DNA from: Tillandsia leiboldiana | Lineage: Eukaryota; Streptophyta; Magnoliopsida; Poales; Bromeliaceae | Length of the DNA stretch: 64,000 nt | Direction of reading: 5' to 3' | NCBI GenBank assembly: GCA_029204045.2 | Contig: CM055063.1 | Coordinates: 28,155,721 to 28,219,720, forward strand | Part shown: piece after piece, positions 44,229 through 56,049 of the stretch | Layout of the letters: every line of letters starts with the position of its first letter | How positions within the stretch are numbered: position 1 is the stretch's first letter | Translations under genes and position numbers: made by a program | Notes under the pieces: generated by a model | The model's database searches: none | What the model was told of the DNA's origin: nothing | Seen by the model: only the letters and a program-made list of their open reading frames with translations

Positions 44229-44762
44229 TAGGAATATAGTTCGTTGAGGACTTAGTGACCTTAGGCTTTTGGTTGGACAGTAGGATGACTGTCGTGAGAG
44301 ACGAGACTTTAGCGAGAGTCCTGATTGAGTTTGTACCTCCCCCGAGGGATTGGGGCGAGTGATTTTACATGTTTATTCTCTAAAGTGATTATGTTGGCTG
44401 CAGACAACATAATGCTTTAGAATGGTTAACATATTAGACTTTCGCTTGATAGGGTCGAGAGTGTTTGAGGTTCGGTTGGTCGTGACTGTTGTCCTTGTTG
44501 CTTCCGAGACGCCGTGCAGCGGCGAGGGCGTGTTTTGACCTTGGATGGGGAGCCCGACCAGCGGGAGGCTGAAGGGACAGAGTTGAGTGGGGTCTGTGAG
44601 TTTCGGGCAAGGTAGCCCAGATGTTTGGGACGACGCGGCGCCAGGAAGAGAACATGGAGCGCGTGGTGCGCATGTTTGCGCAAATAGCATTTCCCGAGGT
44701 ATCGCCAGTAGTACCTCGATGGATTGGCCGAGGACCTGTGATCATGTCCGAGAGGGACGGAG
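44229..44762 (+). pseudogene. gag: E2 leader and gag, 448-bp deletion
   Basis: Homologous to 26850-27833 of E1 but shorter. After QEENMERVVRMF (about 44640-44675) the sequence jumps from GTAGTACCTC straight to CGATGGATTGGCC, removing the equivalent of 27341-27788. CTC is present at both break points in E1, so the loss used 3-bp microhomology. The conserved capsid core NWIAAMEKLLEDLF is therefore absent. It ends at CGGAG, the same target site as in E1. Confidence 0.78.
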
Positions 44763-47638
44763 TGTAGTACCGGGACTTTGTTTAGCGCGCCGACCTCGCG
44801 AAAAGGCGTGGTGCGGAGAGATCGCCTTGAGCGCGTTCCATTTGGGGTTTACAGATGAGTTCTGACTGTTTCGAATCGACGCAGGATCTTTGGGAAGAAA
44901 AGTGAGTTGGCAGCGTCGAACTTGGAAGCCCAGTTCGAATCAGTGATTTCGAGGCATGGTGTACTTGAAGAGTACTTGACGAGTACTGGATTGGATAGAG
45001 AACCGATTCCGCGGTTGTGCCCAGGAAATTTGGAAAGTGTTGGAACACGTGTATTTTCGGGTTACAGCGGAGCTCGGGAGGTTTTGGGTTGATATGGAGG
45101 CCTGATGGCGAAAAGTGAGTTAGAGTTGGCAAGTTTAGAATTGATTGATTCTTGTGATTGATGGTAACCCGCTTTGGAGCTGAGAAAAGAATCCGAGTGA
45201 GGATTTTCTTGTGAGAGCACCGGATGGTTGGATTGAGCACACCGACTCCATGGTTTATCTTTCTGAGTGGGAAAAGCTTTGGTCATGTGTACTTTATATT
45301 TACAGCGGGGTTCAGGAGATTTCGGAGTGGTGCGGATGCTCCCGGGGCAATAAGTGAGTTGTCGGTGAGGTTTGGAAGGCTTCAGACTTGAATTTCAGGT
45401 TTTTGGAGGCTGGATTTTCGGCACTTCCCTCCATGACAGAAAAGAGAGAAAAGAAAGAAGGAAAAGAGAGTAAGCAAGGAAAGGAAAAGAGAAGAAGAAA
45501 AGAGAGTGAGAGAGAGGTTGGGAGGGAAGTGCTGTGGTTTTCCTGCTGCTTGGATTTGGACGGAGCCGCGCGCGCGTCGGCCGTTTGTGAGGTATCTCGG
45601 CTGATTCTTCGAGTTGGAACCTTGAGATTTTGAGCGGATTCTTGGATGTAACTCTCCTCTTTTGTGCTGCGGGCTGAGGAATGGATTTTCTTGGCGCGGA
45701 GCTGAGGTGTCGCGCACGAGCTGTGAGCCGGCCGTGGAGAGGTCTGGAGTACACACAGATTTTTGTAGAAGATTCGAGATGGTTGTTCGAGCATCCGAGA
45801 TTATTTCCGAGGATCGCGACAGTGCGCGCGCGTGCGGTGCAGTTTTGGGCGTTCCGGCAGAATTCCGACAGTCAGCGGTGCGGCGCTTCACCGACTTCAG
45901 CGATTGCCTGCGGAATGCCATTTGAGGTGGGTTGGAATTTTTTCAAGATGTATGGAATACATTCTAAAGCTATTGTATGCATGTTGATCATGTTTAGCTT
46001 AATATTTATATAGCTGGTATATCTGATAATTGCCTAGAGAACTATAGGAAGACATTTATGAGCCCCGGGAATTTTTAGCATGATCTAGGGATGATTTGAC
46101 ACTAGACTGCATGGTTAGTTGGCAATAGATTGGCATCTGAACCATTTTAAAAATCGGCGGATCGATTTTAAATGAAAACTGAGATTTAAAAATAGGTTGG
46201 AATTATTGTGAGCTTCCAGAGATATTGGGGAGTTTCAGGATGCTTATGTTCTCGTGCCGGGGGGCCGAGTGGATTTTTAGAGCTCTGTGGGATGAGTTTC
46301 TAGTGTCAGGTGAGTTGAGATCCCTGGTGGGCTTATTCTAGATCATGGGTTGGTATATTCTAATTTGGTAGTGGAGATGGTTCTCCGACTTGGTTTTGAG
46401 AGGTTGGGCTGTGGCAGATTGAGTCGTGGAGGTTTCCCGACTTAGCCATGGGATGTGCATTATCAGATTGAGTCGTCGAGGGTTCTCCACATAGCTATGA
46501 GAGGGTTTGGCATTCCCTGATCCAGTCGTGGAGGGTTCCCGACTGTGTTGTGCTATCTGGATTTTGGGTATCCGATCTGTTTGATCGTGGATCATAGCTT
46601 GCATGTGCCATTTATGAGACAGTTGAGACTGACTATATACTAGAGCTCGGTGGGGTCGCTCCCCTCGAGTACGCTCCGGATGCGTGATGATGATTGAGAT
46701 AGACAGACTAGGACGTCCCCCGAGGGTGGGCTGGAGCGTTCCTAGTGGTTAGTTTAGGACGCCCCACGGGGGTGGGCAGGTGCGTTCATAGCAGTCAGTT
46801 TAGGACGCCCCACGTGGAGTGGGCAAGTGCGTCCATAGTAGTCAGTAGGACGCCCCACGTGGAGTGGGCAGGAGCGTTCCTAGACGACAGGCGCGGGCTT
46901 GACTGAGCCAGTTTTGGGCCAGTCTTTGAGATTTGGGTTTTGGGAGCACCTCGTGTGCGAGTGGTGCATAGCTTGCTCTTAGATGAGTTTTCCTTTGAGC
47001 ATGATACTTGAGGCATTTAGTAGTGAGGGTGTATGCATAGCAGGATCATAGTAGAGATTTCCTTGAGCATGTGGTTATGGCATATAGTTGTCGCTCTTTT
47101 CCTGCTTTCATTTTTATATCTATCTGCATACCTCTCTTTTGTGCCTCCAGTAGACTTAGTGGGCATACCGTGGATATTGGTGACGGTACCCACTGCGATC
47201 TACCTTCTGCAGCAAATCTCACACCCGCCGCGGTGACAGGTTTCTGAGGTAGCTGTTCCGGCTTGGTTCGCGCGGAGACGGCTGATCGAGGTAAGGACGT
47301 GGCTGTTTAGTTCCTTACCGTATTGAGAGTCAGAGGTAGATGTGCCCTGTATTTTATGTTTCTACTTTTGTAATGGAAAGTCTGAGAGATTGAGAGTCAA
47401 AAGTAGATGTACCCCGTTCTGACAGTTGAGAGATGTTGTTTTGAGGATGATTTTAGTTATATCAGATGTTCAGTGGTTTATGTAGCTATTGGTTTGGTTT
47501 GGTTTGGTTTTCAGCTCTGATACATGTTAGCTATAGATCTGACTTGCAGGGTAGACGCTTCGTCTGTGCGGCAGTTTTCGTAAAGATGGCGGATCTGTTG
47601 GCGAGCCCGGGTCGCAGTTTCGACCCCGCGGCGTGACC
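44763..47638 (+). repeat. Nested LTR-A in E2 gag, TSD CGGAG (copy of 27834-30783)
   Basis: TGTAGTACCGGG starts at 44763; the right terminus reads GCGTGACC at 47638. CGGAG flanks both sides (44758-44762, 47639-47643), in the identical gag position as in E1, so it is a duplicate of the same insertion. It lacks the palindrome array and TATA: about 200 bases between U3 and the GA-rich leader are gone (around 45360-45432). Donor-like GAG|GT is changed to GTATCT (45592). The hairpin is decayed (about 47193). G-box units: four (46705-46900). Confidence 0.92.
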
Positions 47639-47643
47639 CGGAG

Positions 47644-48648
47644 AGTGAGGGACTAGCTCCAGAGAGAGACGTCCAGCATCGTCGGACCTGGGATTGTCGA
47701 TTGGATCGAGGTTGCCATGGTTCCAGTCACAGGATCATGAGCCTCAGAGGAGACAGAGACCAGGAGGTTCTCGACAGTGGAGGCACCAGCAGTAGTGCTA
47801 GGATGACTGTGTCTTTTGCGGTGGGCCGCATTCATCGCCAGAGAGTGACTTCAGGAAAGGGCGATGCTTTTCATGTGTATAGTCAGGACATTTTCAGGCA
47901 GAGTGTCCCAGAGTGGTGCTCTTAGTTTTGCCGCATGCGACGGCACCCCACTACCCCCTTCAGGATGTAGAGGTTCATCCGACTTACCGATAGGCTGATA
48001 GAGCCGGGACGACGAGACAGATAGAGCGTTGGCCACCAGCATCTAGTGGATGAGATTGTGTAGCCGGTTGAGGACGCCAGGATAGTGGATCACGTCTTAC
48101 CAGGTGTGGTTTTCTTGATGGTCATCGGAGTTACAGCATGGTTGATGCCGACACCGCGTGTATGTGTTTCAGTAGAGCATGGGTAGCTTCGTGTGCGCCA
48201 GAGTGTTGCCAGTCCCGCCCAGTGCAGTAGGACCTTGGATTTGATCCTAGAGTTTTTAGTCCTACATCAGCTCCGAGTTGTTGGTATGAGGTTGGATAGG
48301 GATTGAATATCCCAATGTTCTGCGATCATGGATTGTCGAGAGAGGACAATGACCCTCAGTGGACCTGGCCAGGAGGAGTGTGTTTATAGAGGATGCTAGA
48401 GCACGACAGAGGTTGAGTCGTGGTCGTATCACTTCGTTGGCGACTGTTGAGGAGGTGCCTACGGTGGCACCGGGACTAAGGAATATTATATCGCCGTGTG
48501 ATCTCGAGTGAGAGTCTACCATATCTGATTTTGAAGCCGCCGTTTACTGAGATTTAGATCGAGGCAGTGATTGACGTGGTTTTGGAAACCGCGCCGACTT
48601 CGGCAGCACCTCTTGGAGTATCACCCGTGAGACAGTGAGAGAGCTGTT
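47644..48648 (+). pseudogene. pol: E2 gag knuckle, protease and linker remnant
   Basis: Homologous to 30789-31784. The zinc-knuckle region reads CVFCGGPHSSPESDFRKGR, then CFSC-V-stop-SGHFQAEC with the family TAG at 47880-47882. Sequence corresponding to 31260-31335 is shortened near 48200, removing the shared protease nonsense codon. The protease end (MDCRERTMT) and GPGQEE follow near 48330-48375, then the linker ending at GCTGTT. It is a duplicate of E1, not an independent element. Confidence 0.75.
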
Positions 48649-49693
48649 TGTAGAGTACCGGGACTTTGTAGAGTATACCGACCTCGCAAGATGGCGTGGT
48701 GCGGAGAAATCGCCTCGGACGTGTTCCATATTTGTTTGAAGATGATTTCGGGTTAATTCGGATCGACGCGGAAGCCCCAGCTTGAATCGGAATTTTCCGG
48801 GCTTTGTGCGCCGTTAGAGGACTTGGTTGTTAGAGCCGCGACTCCACTGTGGTTTGCAGAAAATTGGGAAAGGTTTGGAACAGGTGTATTTTCTGTTTAC
48901 AGATGAGTTCGGGAGGTTTCGGACTGGGGCGGAGACTCCGAAGGTGAAAAGTGAGTAGGAATCGGCAGTTATGGGAGCGGGTTTTTGGATTGAGCACATT
49001 GACTCTACGGTTGAGCTTTTTGAGTGGGGAAAACTCTGGACATGTGTATTTTTAAATTACAGCGGAGTTCGAGAAGTTCCGGACTGATGCTGAGGCCCCG
49101 AGGGCAAAAAGTGAGTTGAAGTTGGCTTAAAATGGATTAATTAATTAATTAATTAAATTAGTTAATTAGCCTGAGAGAAGGAATTAGAGATAAATGAGAA
49201 GATGTGAGAGAGGGAGTTGGTTTAGTTGATGTTGGTGTTGGAGAGAGTGCTTTGGGTTGCTTGTTCACCATGCACCATGCACCATGCACCAAGTACCTCA
49301 AATTAGCACTAATTAGCACCATGCCATGTCATCACCTTCTCCAAAATCAAAACAGAGGAATTTTCCTCAAATAGAGGAATGAGAAGATTGGGAAGGAGGA
49401 GAAGAAGAAGAATTGAGGTGTGGAAAAAGAGGATTTTGATCGTCTTGATGGCTCGGATCCATTGCTAGTAGCCGCGTGGTGCCGAGCGGAGCAAGCGTGC
49501 GTCGAACCTCTTGGAAGGTGCTTTGTAGTTTTTAGTGACAGAGAGAGAAAGCTTGGTTTGAGCTTGGTGATGGTGTTAGAGGTGTGGATGAGTGTGTGTG
49601 TGGGTTGGTCGCTGCCCATGAGTGGTGGAGAGGCGCGCGCAGCGGGCGCCGCGCGGCGGGCGCGTGGGCTCCGCGCAGCAGTTTGGGGTTTGT

Positions 49694-49764
49694 GTTCCGG
49701 AACATTAGCTTAGTTCCGGAACCTTTGTAACTTGGTACCGGTACCCCACTATGGGTACCGGTAC
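49694..49764 (+). repeat. Palindrome array, four units
   Basis: GTTCCGGAAC at 49694 and 49713, GTACCGGTAC at 49735 and 49755; steps 19, 22 and 20, identical to the duplicate at 32830. Confidence 0.9.
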
Positions 49765-49857
49765 CCAATGTTACTTGTAGCCCGGTTTGAGCTGGGGATG
49801 GTTTAGTGAAGGGCTCTTTGGTAAATTCACCTCCCATTGTGCTTTCCCCGCTCCTCC

Positions 49858-49864
49858 TATATAG
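49858..49864 (+). promoter_or_regulatory. TATA box of nested LTR-A
   Basis: TATATAG in CTCCTATATAGGAGC before the GA-rich leader (49890-49975). Confidence 0.68.
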
Positions 49865-52179
49865 GAGCCCTCTCCCCTACTTCTTCTCCACGACAAGGAA
49901 AGAAAAGAAAAGAAAGAAAAGAGAGTGAGCAAGGAAAGAAAAGAGAAGAGGAAAAGAGAGTGAGAGAAGTTGAGGAAGGTTTGTGCAGCTTGGCTATATG
50001 CTGTTGGAGTCGAGTGGAGCCGCGCGCATCGAGCAATATACACGGTGAGTTAACAGATTTCTGTAGTTTGGATCCTTGGATTATTTTACGGATTTAGAAG
50101 GAAATTTTGAATTGGATATTGGTTGTGATGCTTCTCTTTTGTGCTGGTTGAGCTGAGGTTGTGGATTTTACTGAGCGGAGCCGAGGTGCCGCGCACGTAC
50201 TGTGAGCTGGCCGTGGAGAGGACCGGAGTGCGCGTAGATTTTTCTAGAGGACTCGAGGGTTTTGTTCGAGCTGCCGGGGATTTTTCCGAGGATCGCGACA
50301 GAGTGCGCGCGCGCGGCGCGTTTTTCGTGTTTTCGACAAATTTTTGGCAGTGATTGGTGCGACTCTTCACCGACTTCAGCGTTTGCCTACGGAAAGCGTT
50401 CCAGGTGGGTTGAAACTTCTTCAAGATGTATGGAATGCCTTCTAAAGCTATTGTATGCATGTTGATCATGAGTAGCTTAATATTTATATAGCTGGGGAAT
50501 CTGATAGTTGCCTAGAAAATTATAGAAAAATATTTATGAGCCCCAGGTATTTTAAGCATGATCTACGGTTGATATGACACTAGACTGCATGATTAGTTGG
50601 CATTAGATTGGCATCTTGAACCGTTTTAAAAATCGGCGGACCGGTTTTACTGAAATTGAGACTTTAAAAATAGTTTGGAATTTTTGTGAGCTTCCAGAGG
50701 GTTTAAGTAGGATCAGCATGCATGTATTCTCGTGCCAGGGGGCCGAGTGGATTTTTAGAGCTCTGTGAGACAAGCTTCTAGTGTCAGGTGAGTTGAGATC
50801 CCTGGTGGGATTGTTCTAGATCATGGTTTTGTATTTCTGATTTAGTAGTGGAGATGGCTCTCCGATGTGGTTTTGAGAGGTTGGGCTCGGGCAGATTGAG
50901 TCGTGGAGTTTCCCGACTTAGCCATGGGATGTGCATTATCTGATTGGGTCGTTGAGGGTTCTCCGACATAGCTATGAGAGGGTTTGGCATTCCTTGATCC
51001 AGTCGTGGAGGGTTCCCGACTGTGATGTGTTATCTGGTATTGGGTATCCGATCTGTTTGATCGAGGATCATAGCCTGCATGTGCCATTTATGAGACAGTT
51101 GAGATTGACTAGATACTAGAGCTCGGTGGGGTCGCTCCCCTCGAGTACGCTCCGGATGCGTGACGATGATTGAGATGGACCGACTAGGACTCCCCACGCG
51201 GAGTAGGCAGGTGCGTTCGTAGTAGTCGGCAGGACGCCCCACGTGGAATGGGCAGGTGCGTCCATAGTAGTCAGTAGTACGCCCCACGCGGAGTGGGCAG
51301 GTGCGTAGTACGCCCCACAGGGAGTGGGCAGGTGCGTAGGATGCCCCACGGGGAATGGGCAGGTTCGTCCATAGTGGTCGGTAGGACGCCCCACGTGGAG
51401 TGGGTAGGTGCGTTCCTAGACGACAGGCGCGGGCTTGACTGTGCCAGTTTTGGACAGTCATTGAGATTTGGGTTTTGAGAGCACCTCGTGTGCGAGTGGT
51501 GCATAGCTTGCTCTTAGATGAGTATTCCTTTGAGCATGATACTTGAGCCATTTAGTAGTGAGGGTGTATGCATAGCAGGTTCATAGTAGAGATTTCCATG
51601 AGCATGATGTTGAGGCATATTAGTTGTAGCTCATTTTCCTGCTTTCATTTATCTATCTATCTGCATACCTATTTTTTTGTGCCTCCAGTAGACTTAGTGG
51701 GCATACCGTGGATATTGGTGACGGTACCCACTGAGATCTACCTTCTGCAGTAGATCTCCACACCCGCTGCGGAGACAGGTTCCTGAGGTAGCTGTTCCGG
51801 TTAGGTTCGGGCGGAGACAGCTGATCGAGGTGAGGACGTGGCTGAGTAGTTCCTTACCCGTATTGAGAGTCAGAGGTAGATGTACCCTGTATTTTATGTT
51901 TTCACTTTTGTACTGGACAGTCTAAGAGATTGGTGAGGTTTTTGTTTTTATTTGACAGCTGAGAGGTGTTGTATTGAGGATCTTTATTTTATATTTACAT
52001 CAGATGTTCAGTGGTTTTCTATAGCTTGTGGTTTTAGTTCTATTTCAGCTCTGATACATGTTTAGCTATAGATCTAACTTGCAGGGTAGACGATTCGTCT
52101 GTGCGGCAGTTTCCGTACAGATGGCGGATCTCTTGGCGAGCCCGGGTCGCAGTTTCGACCCCGGGGCGTGACAGCTGTT

Positions 52180-52267
52180 AGCACAGTTGCGGGATCCGAT
52201 GGATAGAGAGGTCTGTGTGACCCAGTGACACGTCGTGGGGATACGACACACGTCGTGGGGATACGAC
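52180..52267 (+). pseudogene. pol: E2 linker scrap with 20-bp duplication
   Basis: Continues the protease-RT linker (LAQLRDPMDREV, then CVTQ) for about 45 bases, then CGTCGTGGGGATACGACA is repeated with a 20-bp period (52231-52270). At 52268 it joins the middle of an LTR-A, so RT, the nested minus LTR and the first part of the 3' LTR have been deleted in E2. Confidence 0.65.
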
Positions 52268-53564
52268 AGGGTTGGTATATTCTGATTTGGTAGTGGAGAT
52301 GGTTCTCCGTCTTGATTTTGAGAGGTTGGGCTCTGGCAGATTGAGTCGTGGAGGTTTCCCGACTTAGCCATGGGATGTGCATTATCAGATTGAGTCGTCG
52401 AGGGTTCTCCGACATAGCTATGAGAGGGTTTGGCATTCCCTGATCCAGTCGTGGAGGGTTCCCGACTGTGTTGTGCTATCTGGGTTTTGGGTATCCGATC
52501 TGTTTGATCGTGGATCATAGCCTGCATGTGCCATTTATGAGACAGTTGAGACTGACTAGATACTAGAGCTCGGTGGGGTCGCTCCCCACGAGTACGCTCC
52601 GGATGCGTGATGATGATTGAGATAGACAGACTAGGAAGCCCCACGGGGGTGGGCAGGAGCGTTCTTAGTAGTCAGTAGAACGCCCCACGGGGGTGGGCAG
52701 GTGCGTTCCTAGTAGTCAGCTTAGGACGCTCCACGAGTAGTGGGCAGGTGCGTTCATAGTAGTCAGTAGGACGCCCCACGTGGCGTGGGCAGGCGCGTTC
52801 CTAGACGACAGGCGCGGGCTTGACTGAGCCAGTTTTGTGCCAATCATTGAGATTTGGGATTTGAGAGCACCTCGTGTGCGAGTGGTGCATAGCTTGCTCT
52901 TAGATGAGTTTTCCTTTGAGCATGATACTTGAGGCATTTAGTAGTGAGGGCGTATGCATAGCAGGATCATAGTAGAGATTTCCTTGAGCATGTTGTTTTG
53001 GCATATTGTGTAGCTCATTTCCTGCTTTCATTTATATATCTATCTGCATACCTATCTTTTGTGCCTCCAGTAGACTTAGTGGGCATACCGTGTATATTGG
53101 TGACGGTACCCACTGGGATCTACCTTCTGCAGTAGATCTCTCACCCGCTGCGGTGACAAGTTCCTGAGGTAGCTGTTCCGGTTTGGTTCGCGCGGAGACA
53201 GCTGATCGAGGTGAGGACGTGGCTGAGTAGTTCCTTACCAATATTGAGAGTCAGTGGTAGATGTACCCTGTATTGTTTTTATGTTTCCACTTTTGTACTG
53301 GACAGTCTGAGAGATTGGTGAGGCTTGTATCTTTTCACATGAGAGACTGTGTATTTTGAGGATTTGTGTATTTGTGGAGATTACATTATATCAGATGTTC
53401 AGTGGATTTCTATAGATTTGGTTTTAGTATTATTTTAGCTCTGATACATGTTTTAGCTATAGATCTGACTTGCAGGGTAGACGCTTCGTCTGTGCGGCAG
53501 TTTCCGTACAGATGGGGGATCTGTTGGCGAGCCCGGGTCGCAGTTTCGACCCCGGGGCGTGACA
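52268..53564 (+). repeat. LTR-A 3' part, remnant of E2 3' LTR
   Basis: It starts at GGGTTGGTATATTCTG, inside the LTR, and ends GGGGCGTGACA at 53564. By eye it is closest to 24706-26828 and 41075-44207, down to details of the tail (GTATCTTTTCA and TGTGTATT stretches). That fits it being the third LTR of the tandem E1-E2 array. Four G-box units (about 52635-52808). Confidence 0.85.
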
Positions 53565-55987
53565 GACCCGCCGTGTGCACAAGGTACCCCCAGGTACACA
53601 CACGGCGTCTACAACAACAAAGTGGAAAGGAAGCAATATACACATCCTACTAGTAATCAGAGCACAACACAACTAAATCTTGCACGAAAGAGAAGAGTAG
53701 ATAACAACTTTCACACAAGAAGTTAAAATCCAAAATACAAAAGTGGTCTTCTAAATTACAACCTATCTTTGATACATTGGTGGCCTCTATAACAAAAATA
53801 CACCCACACCTCTCCCACAAAAACAAAAGGAAAGGTGCCTTGTGACCACTTCGAGTGGCGCGACGGGGACAAGCTACCTATGCGACGACCCCTTGCCACG
53901 ATCCCGTGCCCCTCCCGCTGCGGATGGCTCTGAAAAACAACAACCCAAATGGGGTGAGAACTATTTTACAATAGTTCCCAGTGGGTAAGCCGCCGAGAGA
54001 AGCGAAATACACCACTAGGTCAACTGTGGCATAAGATTGTAAAACTGTTGAAATAAAATGCAGATAATAAACAACTGAAGTAAAGTAAAGTACTCTACAA
54101 CTATCATGCCTCTATGCTCATGTACAAAGTGATGATGATAAGAATCTATCATGTTATCATAATGTCCAACTACAATGAGTAGTATTATTTATGTGGTGTC
54201 CAATGTCAAGTTTGCTATCATGTATGTCCAACTACCATGAATGTGATATTCAATGTCAAGTTTAGTTAACATAATCATTTCCTCTTGAAGACTTTCTTTG
54301 AGTCTAAGCTTGAGCCACGCCTCATGGTCCCGTGGTTGCACCCCCCAAGGAGCTATGCCAATCCAACGGCGTCCCAATCGGCACCCAATCCCGCACGGCG
54401 ATCATGATGTCGCAAATGGCCAACTCCGGAGTGCCAGCTTGGAGGGAGCGACTCTACCAAGCATCTACGAATGAGCACAAACGGCAAGCAAGGAAGTCTC
54501 GATCATCGTGTCTAAAACACGGAATAGCATCATCGAACTTTAGGTCGGGGTATAGTATCTCAAGTGTCAATGTTTCATATACAATATTAACATTATCTTG
54601 CATAATGAAAAAGTAAAACATTTACAAGTTGTCCTCATGTCTCAAACATGGAATCTAACTATTTCATCTTGATTGTACAAGTTTAGAAGTTTTCTACTTG
54701 TATCTCACAACACTAGATAGCATTAATGTCATAATGTCCATTTATACATGATCACGTGCTTAACATCTCCCAATAATTCTAGAACAGGTATAGTTATTCT
54801 ATATTCATATTCAAAAGCTTAAGTTCACGAAAATTCCTATTCAATCCCCTCTTAAAGTGCCCATGCACCTACAATGTTTACCTCTACTACATAGAGTATG
54901 AAATTTTCTACACATGAAGGGGTTCAAATGCATGATCATAAATCATGATAAATCAAACGATGCATGTTTAATATAACAACAATGCCCTAAAAGTCTATGG
55001 AAGACATAGGGGGAGTTCACCCATTTCGGTGAGGTCAAACCCACCGGATAGTTGCCAAATCCTTGCGAAGGATCCCAACCAATATGCCCACACTTCCTCT
55101 TATGCCCTAAGAGAAGTTTCCAAAGGGTTAAAACATCACAAAACCTAATCACAAAATTCCTTAAAAATCATAAGGAAAATAGGTGGAAAATACCTTAGGT
55201 TGAGAGATCTTGCTAAATCTAGAAATCCAAACAAGAAAAGCTTCAAAACCAACCTACAAGAGTGTTCTACACCCATAAATTCCACCCCAAAAGCTAGAAA
55301 TCTAAAAGTCCCAAATAAACCCTAGTTTTCCAAAAACTAGGTTTCCCTACAAAAATCCCAAAAGAAAAGGGAAAAGAAGTGTTTCAAACCTCTTTAAGCT
55401 CAAATCCCACTTTGGAATGCAAATGATAGGAACTAGAGCTCCAAACTTCCTTCTCCTTAAAGCCCTTGCCTTTCTTCAAGCTCTTGAAGCAAGCTCCAAT
55501 GGTGGAGAAGAGAAGGATGAAGAAGAACCCAAGTGGAGAGATGTGTTGGAGAAGGAAATCTAAGAAGAACTCTCCCTCTTTCTCTCTCTAACACTCTCTC
55601 TTGCACTCTTCAAATGAGAGGAAAAGAGAAGATAAAGAGGGTTAAAAACCCTAATCAAACAAAATCCCACAAGCCCCCTTCAAGAAATGTAATTACATTT
55701 CTTACTGTGCTGCCCAGACCAAAACGGTCCGGACTGCCCCAATACGGTTCGGACCCCGAAGGTGGAATTTCCCAAATTCGCGCGGACAGTCCGGACTGTC
55801 CCCGGACGGTCCGGACCCCGAAGCCAAAAACTTTAAATTTTCAAATTTTTCGAAAATTTTCGATTTGCGCCCAAACTCTCCAGAAACCTTCTAGAACCTT
55901 CCAGAAGCTTACAAAAACATTCAAAGGGTATCATTCAACCCTTCGTACACTCAAACTTCGCACTTTGCTAAAGTTCAGTGTACTACA
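53560..55987 (-). repeat. LTR-C, 3' LTR of a Tekay-type chromovirus
   Basis: On the minus strand it runs from TGTAGTACACTG (55987) to a CTGTCA terminus (53560). A polypurine tract and integrase lie directly to the right. The left terminus overlaps the last five bases (TGACA) of the neighbouring LTR-A. U3 carries TCCGGA palindromes (55726-55817); a GA-rich leader (minus strand) lies at about 55560-55640. No second LTR-C is in the window. Confidence 0.82.
55726..55817 (-). repeat. TCCGGA palindromes in LTR-C, 20-bp phased
   Basis: TCCGGA or TTCGGA cores start at 55728, 55748, 55790 and 55810: steps 20, 42 and 20. The third is the centre of an 18-bp perfect palindrome GGACAGTCCGGACTGTCC (55784-55801); the fourth is GGTCCGGACC. 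Confidence 0.85.
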
Positions 55988-56006
55988 TTCGCCCCTCCTA
56001 AAAAGG
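55988..56006 (-). promoter_or_regulatory. Polypurine tract of the Tekay element
   Basis: On the minus strand CCTTTTTAGGAGGGGCGAA immediately precedes TGTAGTACAC, placing the LTR-C start and confirming minus orientation. Confidence 0.8.
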
Positions 56007-56049
56007 AGTTTCGTCTGCTAAACTAGAAGTCAAGTACCTCAATCTCCGA

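Larger units (their letters stand above)
48649..52173 (+). repeat. Nested LTR-A in E2 linker, TSD GCTGTT (copy of 31785-35340)
   Basis: A 3525-bp LTR with GCTGTT at 48643-48648 and 52174-52179. Position, target site and unusual U3 parts (TTAA repeat 49137-49156, CACCATG repeats, CGCGC patch) equal those of 31785-35340. TATA is at 49858, donor-like G|GTGAGTT at 50044-50045, and there are six G-box units (51185-51425). Confidence 0.93.

Noticed and set aside
24706..53564. The 17-kb duplication as an assembly artefact
   Set aside because: The copies differ by a 448-bp deletion, different U3 losses, G-box unit number, a primer-site change and scattered substitutions. It is not fully excluded without reads.
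53565..55500. A host gene between the A elements and the integrase
   Set aside because: The stretch has no convincing frame, ends at a polypurine tract plus integrase, and reads as one LTR with a GA-rich leader.
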